34,756 nt of DNA from positions 1 through 34,756 of the forward strand of contig JAEXMB010000073.1 of assembly GCA_023444705.1 (NCBI GenBank), in the 5' to 3' direction. The translations under genes were made by a program, and so were the position numbers. The notes beneath the pieces are model-generated. The model saw nothing but the letters and a program-made list of their open reading frames with translations, did no database searches and was not told the origin of the DNA. The first letter of the stretch is position 1, and each line of letters opens with the position of its first letter. The DNA comes from Pseudomonadota bacterium (GTDB lineage: Bacteria > Pseudomonadota > Alphaproteobacteria > Micavibrionales > UBA2020). Below are positions 7,980 to 14,789 of the stretch, one piece after another.

Positions 7980-9356
7980 CCCGCCCGACGGGCTGTCGCC
8001 CAGCGTGATGTCGCCGCCATGCCCCAGAATGATGTCTTGCGTGATCGACAGGCCAAGCCCGACCCCGCCGGTTTTCTTGTTGCGCGATTTTTCAATACGG
8101 TAAAACGGCTTGAACACATCTTCGCGCTGATCGGCGGGAATACCGGGGCCGTCGTCGTCAATCGTAATCAACAGCTCGGTGGTGTCGTCATCCAGGCTAC
8201 TGGCGATACGCACGTTTTTGCCAAAGCGGCAGGCATTGCCGACAAGGTTTGCCAGCGCGCGCTCGATCGCGACGGGGCGTGCGCGGATGGTAAGCGTCGC
8301 CGGGTCGCACGGCAGGACGGTCGCCACCGCATGTCCCTCGCGTCCCGCATTGGCGGCGATGCGGGTGATGATGGCGGCAAGATCGGTGACAGCGGTCGGT
8401 TCGTCCCCCGCCCCCTTGGCAAAAGCCAGATAACCTTCGACCATTTTCTCCATCTCGGCGATGTCCTGTTCCAGATGGTCGCGGTCGCTGCCTTTGGGCA
8501 TCAGCGCCAGTTGCAACTTCATGCGCGTCAGCGGCGTGCGCAGGTCGTGCGACACACCCGCCAGCATCAGCGTGCGCTGTTCGATCTGGCGGCGCAGACG
8601 GTCGCGCATCTGCAAAAAGGCGCGTGCCGCGGTGCGCACTTCCGTCGCACCCACGGGGCGGAAATCGCCAACATCCTGCCCTTTGCCGAATTTTTCCGCC
8701 GCGACCGCCAGGCGCAGGATCGGTCTGATCTGGTTGCGCATGAACAGCATCGACACGCTGAACAGCACAAAGGCACCGCCCAGCAACCACAGGAAGAAGA
8801 TATACGTGGTCGACGACAACAGGCGGCGTTCATGGCTAAGGACACTGAACACCTTGCCCGGCAGGTATTCAACCTCGATCACGAACCACTTTTCCTTTTC
8901 GTAGGGGCGCAGGACGAAGGGCGCGTCAAGGCGGCGGTCAAGTTCCGCCTGCAACTTCGCGCCGGGGCTGAACCACGAATACCGCGCGAACGGGTCACCA
9001 CCCTGCATGCCGCTTTCGGCCGTGCCGTTTCGGGTTTCCACCGTCATGCCAAGGTTATGAGATGCCTGCTCCGCGATGCGCAGGCGCGTTGCGTCATCGG
9101 GTGCTTGAACCATCTGGTCCTTGATGTAGCTGATTTCCCCGCCCAGTGCGCTGACCACGCGGTTGCTGGTGCTGTCCCAGATGCGGTCAAAAAATAGTAC
9201 CGCCACGATCAGTTGCAAAAGCAACATCGGCAAGGCGATGATCAGCAACGAGCGGCCAAACAGCGTGCGCGGCAACAGGCGGTGGCGCAATTGCGCCGCA
9301 AGACCGCGCGGCTTTGACGATGCGGCATCGGTATATACAGGTTCTATTCCAGCCAC
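7950..9356 (-). CDS. EnvZ-like sensor histidine kinase
   Basis: 468 residues, inner membrane. TM1 lies at about 35-57, a periplasmic sensor domain at about 58-183, TM2 at about 184-206, HAMP at about 207-259, and a DHp domain has phospho-acceptor H270 in VSHDLRTPL. The HATPase domain shows an N box around N374 (NLVGNACRFGK), G1 DDGPGIP, an F box FKPFYRIEKSRN and G2 GGVGLGLSI. All catalytic boxes are intact, so it should autophosphorylate and pass phosphate to the adjacent regulator. It starts with GTG inside the regulator gene's 3' end, a 13-nt overlap that couples their translation. The domain layout resembles EnvZ, but the signal sensed is unknown. Confidence 0.93.
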   Translation of the reverse strand: MAGIEPVYTDAASSKPRGLAAQLRHRLLPRTLFGRSLLIIALPMLLLQLIVAVLFFDRIWDSTSNRVVSALGGEISYIKDQMVQAPDDATRLRIAEQASHNLGMTVETRNGTAESGMQGGDPFARYSWFSPGAKLQAELDRRLDAPFVLRPYEKEKWFVIEVEYLPGKVFSVLSHERRLLSSTTYIFFLWLLGGAFVLFSVSMLFMRNQIRPILRLAVAAEKFGKGQDVGDFRPVGATEVRTAARAFLQMRDRLRRQIEQRTLMLAGVSHDLRTPLTRMKLQLALMPKGSDRDHLEQDIAEMEKMVEGYLAFAKGAGDEPTAVTDLAAIITRIAANAGREGHAVATVLPCDPATLTIRARPVAIERALANLVGNACRFGKNVRIASSLDDDTTELLITIDDDGPGIPADQREDVFKPFYRIEKSRNKKTGGVGLGLSITQDIILGHGGDITLGDSPSGGLRVVVRLPS

Positions 9357-10114
9357 AGCACGTATCCTTTACCCCGCACGGTCTGCACGTATTTGGGCAT
9401 CTTGGGGTCGGCTTCGATCTTTTTGCGCAGGCGCGTGACCTGCACATCAATCGTGCGTTCCGCCGCATCCACGCCGCACAGGCCGGCCAGTTCCTCGCGG
9501 CTGACCGTCACGCCATGACGGCTGAGCAGCGCCTTGAGCAAGGTATGTTCGACCTGCGTCAAGGAAACGCGCTCTTCCTGCGGCGATGCCGTGTCGATCA
9601 GCTCGCCGCGCTGCAGATCAAGGCGCCATTTACCGATCATTGTATTGTTGTCATGGCTGTTGGCACGCCGCAAATTTTTGCGTGGTGCCATGCGGCGCAG
9701 GATGGCGTTGATGCGCAACAATAGCTCGCGCGGCTCAAACGGCTTGGGCAGGTAGTCATCTGCCCCTGCTTCAAGCCCGCTGATGCGCGCATCAACTTCG
9801 CCCAGCGCGGTCAGCAACAAGACGGGCGTTGCGTGCCCTTGGTCCTTGAGGCTGCGCGTCAGGCTCAGCCCGTCTTCGCCCGGCATCATGACGTCAAGCA
9901 CGATGAGGTCGTAGCTGAGATGCGCCAGTATCTCGCGCGCCTGTGTCGCGCTTTCGGCGGTGGTCACAAGAAAGCCGCTTTCGCTAAGAAAGCGCGACAG
10001 CAATTCGCGCAGGCGCTCGTCATCGTCCACGACCAGCAGATGCGGTTTTTCCGCCGCCAGCAAAAGCGGGTCTGTCGGTGCGCCCGATGGGCTATGGGGG
10101 GTATCGTGGCTCAT
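9344..10114 (-). CDS. OmpR-family response regulator
   Basis: 256 residues. The receiver domain (about 25-140) has the acidic pocket D30-D32, phospho-acceptor D74 in IVLDVMMPG and K124 in DDYLPKPF. The C-terminal winged-helix trans_reg domain covers about 165-256 and ends QTVRGKGYVLWLE, typical of OmpR/PhoB regulators. The first 22 residues are a polar extension. The ATG at 10114 precedes the family-like region; the frame extends upstream without support. It is the partner of the kinase encoded immediately downstream. It is the first gene of the operon, divergent from ilvE with 168 bp between. Target genes cannot be deduced. Confidence 0.93.
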   Translation of the reverse strand: MSHDTPHSPSGAPTDPLLLAAEKPHLLVVDDDERLRELLSRFLSESGFLVTTAESATQAREILAHLSYDLIVLDVMMPGEDGLSLTRSLKDQGHATPVLLLTALGEVDARISGLEAGADDYLPKPFEPRELLLRINAILRRMAPRKNLRRANSHDNNTMIGKWRLDLQRGELIDTASPQEERVSLTQVEHTLLKALLSRHGVTVSREELAGLCGVDAAERTIDVQVTRLRKKIEADPKMPKYVQTVRGKGYVLWLE

Positions 10115-10188
10115 GTCTAGCGTGACCTTATCACAGGCCGTTATGAAGGTCACTCACATGCCTTTGGTATATGAAAAATAACACACCC

Positions 10189-10219
10189 TTTACATCCCCC
10201 CGTCCCCACGGCGTAAGAT
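10189..10219 (+). promoter_or_regulatory. Possible promoter of ilvE
   Basis: TTTACA (10189-10194) and TAAGAT (10214-10219) are 19 bases apart, slightly long for a housekeeping promoter. They lie 64 bases before the ilvE start in the region shared with the divergent ompR-like gene. This is a tentative reading. Confidence 0.3.
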
Positions 10220-10282
10220 GAAAATATCACCTGCCGCCACTGCAATACGGCATCGGCTTTTTACCTTCGGTTTTACGCTCAC

Positions 10283-11155
10283 ATGTCACTTATTCCTTAC
10301 GACGATCGCGACGGTCACATCTGGTTTGATGGCCGCATGGTGCCGTGGCGCGAGGCCAAGGTGCATTTCCTCAGCCATGCGCTCCACTACGGCAGCGGCG
10401 TTTTCGAAGGTTTGCGTGTCTATGGCGGCAAGATCTTCAAGCTCACCGAGCATTCGCAACGCCTGCTCGAGGGATGCGCCATGATGGACATGAAGATGAC
10501 CTATGCCGTCGATCAGATCAACCAGGCCTGCCTTGATGTGGTTAAGGCAAACAACATTGTTGACGGCTACATGCGCCCCCTCGCCTGGCGCGGGGCCGAA
10601 CAAATGGGTATCACAGCGCAAAAATCCACGACCCATTTCGCCGTGGCAGCATGGGAATGGCCCAGCTATTTCCCCAAGGAACTGCGCGAGCAAGGTATCA
10701 AAGTGGTGACAGCACGCTGGCGCCGCCCCGCCCCTGAAAGCGCGCCCGTACATGCCAAGGCCTGCGGTCTTTACATGATCTGCACGCTGTCCAAGCACGA
10801 GGCGGAAAACGCCGGCTATCACGATGCCCTGATGCTTGATTACCGCGGTCAGGTGGCGGAGCTGACCGGCGCCAATTTTTTCATGGTTAAAAACGGCGAA
10901 TTGCATACGCCGACGGCGGATTGCTTCCTGCGCGGCATTACGCGCCAGACGGTCATCGACCTTGCCAAAAAGGCAGGCATTACCGTGCATGAGCGCGCCA
11001 TCCATCCCGCCGAGCTTGCGCAGGCGCAGGAATGCTTTGCCACCGGTACGGCCGCCGAAGTCACTGCCATCGGCGCCATTGATGGCCACACCTATGGCGT
11101 TGGCCCTGTAACCCGCCGCCTGCGTGATGATTACGAGGCGCTTGTCCGCGCCTGA
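10283..11155 (+). CDS. ilvE: Branched-chain-amino-acid aminotransferase
   Basis: 290 residues, class IV PLP aminotransferase. It interconverts leucine, isoleucine and valine with their 2-oxo acids using 2-oxoglutarate/glutamate. The N-terminus IWFDGRMVPWREAKVHFLSHALHYGSGVFEG is diagnostic. The PLP lysine is K159 in VHAKACGLYM, followed by the conserved AELTGANFFMV and the phosphate-binding GTAAEVTAIG. The length is close to the usual E. coli-type IlvE. A D-alanine aminotransferase or aminodeoxychorismate lyase is less likely given the substrate-loop residues. The ATG at 10283 lacks a clear ribosome site. Its 3' end overlaps the convergent glycosylase gene by 25 bases. Confidence 0.92.
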   Translation: MSLIPYDDRDGHIWFDGRMVPWREAKVHFLSHALHYGSGVFEGLRVYGGKIFKLTEHSQRLLEGCAMMDMKMTYAVDQINQACLDVVKANNIVDGYMRPLAWRGAEQMGITAQKSTTHFAVAAWEWPSYFPKELREQGIKVVTARWRRPAPESAPVHAKACGLYMICTLSKHEAENAGYHDALMLDYRGQVAELTGANFFMVKNGELHTPTADCFLRGITRQTVIDLAKKAGITVHERAIHPAELAQAQECFATGTAAEVTAIGAIDGHTYGVGPVTRRLRDDYEALVRA

Positions 11156-11652
11156 GCAAGTGCCGCGCGCCAGACGTGCGTCTTTTTCGCGCGGTTGAGG
11201 CTGGCCATTGCCGGACTGGTCGACGGCAGTTTGTGCAGTGTCAGCCTTGCCTGCAGCTCCGGCGGCAATTTCTTGCTGACATGACGCATGAAAATATCGT
11301 GCGCGGCGCTGCCATTGAACAGGATATGCGCGATGTGCGCATGCTGCGCCAGAAACTGCGCGAAATCATTGGCGACGATGCTGGTGCGGTCGATGGCCTG
11401 GTCCAGACTGCCTGCGCGCGTACAGGCCTTGAGAACATCCCACAGGGCAATGTCATGGTTGCGGATCAATGCGGTCTTTTGCGCATAGGTTGTGACGGGT
11501 GCGTCGAAGATCGCCCCCATGATCGGCCAGAAGCTGTTGTGCGGGTGCGCGTAGTATTCCTGTTGCGCCAGCGACCTCTCCCCGGGCATGGAGCCGAGGA
11601 TCAGCACGCGCGCGCGCGGCGTGGCGATGGGGGCAAAGCTGTAAACCGTCAT
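11131..11652 (-). CDS. Family 6 uracil-DNA glycosylase-like (hypoxanthine-DNA glycosylase)
   Basis: 173 residues of the uracil-DNA glycosylase superfamily. The motif ILGSMPGERSLAQQEYYAHPHNSFWPIM matches the DNA-deoxyinosine (hypoxanthine) glycosylase group, and LPSTSPA near the C-terminus is the equivalent of the HPSP(A/S) minor-groove loop. It should remove deaminated adenine (hypoxanthine) from DNA to start base excision repair. The length is normal for the group. It may be cotranscribed with the unknown gene upstream, 15 bases away. The substrate is inferred from the family, since related enzymes differ in uracil activity. Confidence 0.85.
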   Translation of the reverse strand: MTVYSFAPIATPRARVLILGSMPGERSLAQQEYYAHPHNSFWPIMGAIFDAPVTTYAQKTALIRNHDIALWDVLKACTRAGSLDQAIDRTSIVANDFAQFLAQHAHIAHILFNGSAAHDIFMRHVSKKLPPELQARLTLHKLPSTSPAMASLNRAKKTHVWRAALAQARTSAS

Positions 11653-11667
11653 GGCGGGGGCTGTCTT

Positions 11668-12306
11668 TTAGCGGCAGATGGGGCGCTCTTGCAAAGGTTT
11701 CGCTGGCGCCGCCGCCGCGCCGCGGCGCAGATAGGGGTATTCATCTTCAATGCGGGCGATGAACAATGACGCATGGTTGAGGTAGGCGCGCGCCAGTTTG
11801 TCTTGCGCCTGTGTTTCATGCTCAAGCAACGCGATATTGTTGCGGCTGCGGTGCAACAGGTCGCTGAAACGGTCGGGCGGCACATATGATTGCGCATTGT
11901 CGAGCGTATCGCTGATGAGGTGCATGTGCGCGATCTCGCGCGCGAGGACAAGCTGGCGCAGATCATCGGCATAGGTCGGCAGGCAAATGCCCGCAACGCT
12001 GTCGCTAAAACGCTGCCACAGGTCCGCCGTTTGCGCCGTCTTGGTGGCGGCCATCGCATGCGGTGCTTCAAGACCCGTCAGCAAAGCCGCGTGCAGCACA
12101 TGCGGCGGCAAGTCGTTGCGCAAATAGGTATTGAGGACATTCGCAGTGTAAAGGGCAACAGACGGAAGACGGCCATAACGTGCGCAGATATCCGCCTCGG
12201 CATCCAGACGCGCCGCGATGGCGTCTGCGTGCGCGGCTTGGGCAAAAGCGGTCTTGAGCGTCTGGGAAAGCGCGTGCGGCGCAAAGATGGCGATGGGTGC
12301 CGTCAT
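11668..12306 (-). CDS. Hypothetical helical protein
   Basis: 212 residues, not recognised. It starts with ATG six bases after a textbook AAGGAG site. The sequence is almost entirely helical, rich in Ala, Leu and His, without a signal peptide or membrane segment. Notable stretches are LYTANVLNTYLRNDLPPHVLHAALLTGLEAPHAM and LAREIAHMHLISDTLDNAQSY. It contains many histidines, but I could not assign it to a known metal-dependent hydrolase fold. It lies directly upstream of the DNA glycosylase gene with 15 bases between, so the two probably form an operon, driven by a good promoter at 12375-12403. Confidence 0.75.
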   Translation of the reverse strand: MTAPIAIFAPHALSQTLKTAFAQAAHADAIAARLDAEADICARYGRLPSVALYTANVLNTYLRNDLPPHVLHAALLTGLEAPHAMAATKTAQTADLWQRFSDSVAGICLPTYADDLRQLVLAREIAHMHLISDTLDNAQSYVPPDRFSDLLHRSRNNIALLEHETQAQDKLARAYLNHASLFIARIEDEYPYLRRGAAAAPAKPLQERPICR

Positions 12307-12346
12307 TCGTTTCTCCTTGTCGTCAATCGCGCAGACGGAAAAGCGA

Positions 12347-12375
12347 TGCCCTTCCACTGCAATAATGGAAGGGCA
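12347..12375 (-). terminator. Hairpin after prpC (possible terminator)
   Basis: Perfect 10-bp arms TGCCCTTCCA and TGGAAGGGCA enclose a 9-nt loop, 44 bases beyond the prpC stop. The minus strand continues TCGCTTTTCC, a weak T-rich tail. Because a promoter for the next gene lies just upstream, the hairpin could instead sit at the 5' end of that gene's mRNA. Confidence 0.5.
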
Positions 12376-12403
12376 CCTTAACAACTTGAAATTGTTATGT
12401 CAA
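12375..12403 (-). promoter_or_regulatory. Promoter of the hypothetical-glycosylase operon
   Basis: On the minus strand a perfect TTGACA (12398-12403) and TAAGGT (12375-12380) are separated by 17 bases. Transcription would begin near 12368, inside the hairpin arms, giving a leader of about 60 nt. A second small inverted repeat (TAACAA/TTGTTA, 12379-12397) lies in the spacer and may be an operator. Confidence 0.5.
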
Positions 12404-12419
12404 CTATTTATCGCAACTA

Positions 12420-13559
12420 TCAGGCGGCTTTGCGTTGCTCGATCGGCGTGATGCTGCGCTGCGCAACACCGCTATACACCGACAGCGGGCGCATCAGCTT
12501 GTTATCTGCCAGCTGTTCGATGATATGCGCGGTCCAGCCGGTGATGCGGCTCATCACAAAGATCGGCGTAAAGACGGGAATGTCAAAGCCCATCAGGTAA
12601 TAGGCAGGCCCGACGGGGTAATCGAGGTTCGGGTGGATGTTCTTTTTCTCGACCATCGTTTTTTCGAGGATCTTTTCGATCTCGACCCACTTCTCGCCGT
12701 CTTTCAACGCGGCCATGTCGTGGAAGTATTTGGTCATATGCGGCACGCGGCTGTCGCCGTTTTTATAGACGCGGTGGCCAAAGCCCATGACCAGCTTTTT
12801 CTTGCCGCTCAACGCCTCGTCAATCCATGCCTGTGCGTTTTCGGGCGTGCCGATGTCGAGTAACATGTGCATGACCGCCTCGTTGGCGCCGCCGTGTAGC
12901 GGGCCTTTGAGCGAGCCGACAGCCGCCGTCACGCCGGAATAGATATCCGACAGGCTCGACACCACCGTGCGTGCGGTAAAGGTCGATGCGTTAAATCCGT
13001 GTTCGGCATAAAACGTCAGTGATGCGTCAAAGCACCGCACCACGCGTGCATCCGGAACTTCGCCGAAATACATGTTGAAGAAGTTCTCGCTAAAGCTCAG
13101 GTCGGCACGCGGCGCGATCGGCTCCTTGCCGCTGCGGATGCGTGCATCGGCGGCGATGATGGTGGGGATCTTGGCGAAGAGGCTGAAGGCCTTTTTGCGC
13201 AGGCCTTCGGGACTGCTGTCGACCCAGGTCGGATCGTTGGTTCCCAAAAAGCTGATGGCGGTGCGCAGCGTATCCATCGGATGCGCGTCCTTGTGGAACT
13301 GGCGGATGACCGTCAGCAGTTCCGCCGGCAATTCGCGCTGGCTGCGCTCAAGCTTTTCGAATTCGGCCAGTTCGCTTGTGGTTGGCAGTTCGCCATGCCA
13401 CAGCAACCATGCAACTTCCTCGAAGCGGCATTGCGCGGCCAGGTCCTGCACCGCATAACCCGAATAGGTCAGCGTGTTGGTGTCGTCAAACACCTTGGAA
13501 ATGCGCGAGCTGTCGATGTAAACGCCGGCGAGGCCTTTGTGAATGGTCGGTTCGGTCAT
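12420..13559 (-). CDS. prpC: 2-methylcitrate synthase / citrate synthase
   Basis: 379 residues of the citrate synthase family, in the PrpC-type short subgroup. The catalytic residues are H222 in GPLHGGANEAVM, H262 in GFGHRVYKNGDSR and D313 in NLDYPVGPAYYLMGFD. It condenses propionyl-CoA with oxaloacetate to 2-methylcitrate in the cytoplasm, and such enzymes often also accept acetyl-CoA. The assignment to methylcitrate rests on its length, its N-terminus (KGLAGVYIDSSRIS) and the neighbouring prpB and prpD. The ATG at 13559 follows AAAGGAA. It is separated from prpB by a 338-bp stretch holding a small opposite-strand gene, so it probably has its own promoter. Confidence 0.92.
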   Translation of the reverse strand: MTEPTIHKGLAGVYIDSSRISKVFDDTNTLTYSGYAVQDLAAQCRFEEVAWLLWHGELPTTSELAEFEKLERSQRELPAELLTVIRQFHKDAHPMDTLRTAISFLGTNDPTWVDSSPEGLRKKAFSLFAKIPTIIAADARIRSGKEPIAPRADLSFSENFFNMYFGEVPDARVVRCFDASLTFYAEHGFNASTFTARTVVSSLSDIYSGVTAAVGSLKGPLHGGANEAVMHMLLDIGTPENAQAWIDEALSGKKKLVMGFGHRVYKNGDSRVPHMTKYFHDMAALKDGEKWVEIEKILEKTMVEKKNIHPNLDYPVGPAYYLMGFDIPVFTPIFVMSRITGWTAHIIEQLADNKLMRPLSVYSGVAQRSITPIEQRKAA

Positions 13560-13644
13560 GGTGCAGTTCCTTTCGTTTCCGGCATTTTAGCCCATCGCCG
13601 GAGCGCGCTAAAGTAAAAATAACCGTTTGATATAAATAGGTAAA

Positions 13645-13677
13645 AACAGGTTAATGAAATGTTAATTGTCACCTGTT
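13645..13677. promoter_or_regulatory. Inverted repeat in prpC / yjfB-like divergent region
   Basis: AACAGGT (13645-13651) and ACCTGTT (13671-13677) are perfect inverted copies 19 bases apart in the AT-rich 149-bp region between prpC and the small plus-strand gene. Several GTTAA words (13650-13698) surround them. It could be an operator for either gene. No regulator gene lies next to it. Confidence 0.35.
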
Positions 13678-13708
13678 AAAGTAAGAGGGTTAACAAAAGG
13701 ATTTGCCC

Positions 13709-13867
13709 ATGTCCGCCACCGGCCCCATCAGCCAAGCCATCGTCACCCAGATGAACCTGAACATGTCTCTGGTGAAGAAGCAGGCTGAAGTGCAGAAAGG
13801 CTTGGTCGAAATGATCGAAGCCGCGACCGACATGATGCGCGGGCAAAACCTCGACATCGCGGTGTAA
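13709..13867 (+). CDS. YjfB-like small putative motility protein
   Basis: A 52-residue protein starting with ATG eight bases after AAAGGA. The first half is amphipathic (SQAIVTQMNLNMSLVKKQAEVQKGLVEMIEAA) and the protein ends RGQNLDIAV. The pattern of a short helix followed by a GQNLDIxV terminus matches the YjfB putative-motility family of flagellated bacteria, whose function is unknown. It is encoded opposite to prpB and prpC between them. Its strong ribosome site, good codon use and conserved ending argue that it is real despite its size. No other motility gene is nearby. Confidence 0.75.
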   Translation: MSATGPISQAIVTQMNLNMSLVKKQAEVQKGLVEMIEAATDMMRGQNLDIAV

Positions 13868-13897
13868 TCACCGCTCCCCTTTTATTTGCGTGTATTT

Positions 13898-14788
13898 TTA
13901 CGAAGCCAGCGCCTTGGCGCGTGCGGCAACCTGCTCGCTATAGCCGATCAGGTCCTGAAAATATTCGCGCGTTTGCAGTTGTCCCTGATTGGCCAGATCG
14001 CGTTGCGAGCCAGATGTTTTGATCTCTTTATACATTCTCGCCGCCGTTTCGCGCTGGCCGCGATAGACTGAAAGCGGATTCAGCACGATATCGACATTGC
14101 CTTGTGTCTCTTGTGCGATCTCTGTCGGCGTTTTCAGTTCGACCCTGCCGAATTCGGTCATGTTGCACAAAACGGGCTTGCCCTGTGCGGCTTTTTTGAC
14201 GTCGGCATAGGTGGCAGAGTCCGGAAAGGCTTCGGCAAAGATCATGTCTGCCCCCGCCTCTGTGTAAGCTGAAATCCGCGCGAGCGTCTTTTCCATCCCT
14301 TCGACTGCCAGTGCATCGGTGCGCGCCATCAGAACGAAATCGGCGTTTTTCTTGGCCGCGACGGCTTTGGCGACGCGCGCGGTCGCGGCATCCTTGCTCA
14401 CCACATGCTTGCCCGGCAAATGGCCGCAGGCTTTAAGGTCTTCCTGATCTTCAAGATGCACGGCGGCGACGCCCAGTGCCTCGATTTTCTCAATGGTCTC
14501 GGCAACGTCGTCAAATCCGGTGTCGATGTCGACCAGCAAGGGCACTTGAACGCCGCTGTCCATGATGCGCTCGATGGCTTCAAGCACGTGGCGCAACTCC
14601 AGCCTGCCGATATCCGCCCACCCGCGCGAGGCCGCCATCTGGCTGCCCGACAGGTAAATCGCCTTGAACCCTGCGTGTTCGGCCTCAAGCGCATCACTGC
14701 CGTCTGCCACGCCGATGATGTGCAGCGGAGCGCCGTCTTTCATGGCGGCGTTCACTGCATCGCGGAATTTCTTGCCGGGGTTTGTCAT
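13898..14788 (-). CDS. prpB: 2-methylisocitrate lyase
   Basis: 296 residues of the isocitrate lyase/PEP mutase superfamily. It cleaves 2-methylisocitrate to pyruvate and succinate, the last step of the methylcitrate cycle. The Mg-binding region is LLVDIDTGFDD (D87, D89). The active-site loop is LKACGH with C121; the usual PrpB loop is KRCGH, so the Arg is replaced by Ala120. MARTDALAVEG and NMTEFG are strongly PrpB-like, and the length matches. The ATG begins two bases after the end of prpD's stop codon (one base between), implying a prpD-prpB operon. Another lyase of the same family acting on a related malate derivative cannot be fully excluded, but the context supports prpB. Confidence 0.9.
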   Translation of the reverse strand: MTNPGKKFRDAVNAAMKDGAPLHIIGVADGSDALEAEHAGFKAIYLSGSQMAASRGWADIGRLELRHVLEAIERIMDSGVQVPLLVDIDTGFDDVAETIEKIEALGVAAVHLEDQEDLKACGHLPGKHVVSKDAATARVAKAVAAKKNADFVLMARTDALAVEGMEKTLARISAYTEAGADMIFAEAFPDSATYADVKKAAQGKPVLCNMTEFGRVELKTPTEIAQETQGNVDIVLNPLSVYRGQRETAARMYKEIKTSGSQRDLANQGQLQTREYFQDLIGYSEQVAARAKALAS

Positions 14789-14789
14789 G

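Noticed and set aside
8019..9197. Plus-strand open frame of 392 codons over the histidine kinase gene
   Set aside because: Antisense to a gene with every kinase motif intact; no ribosome site or family features.
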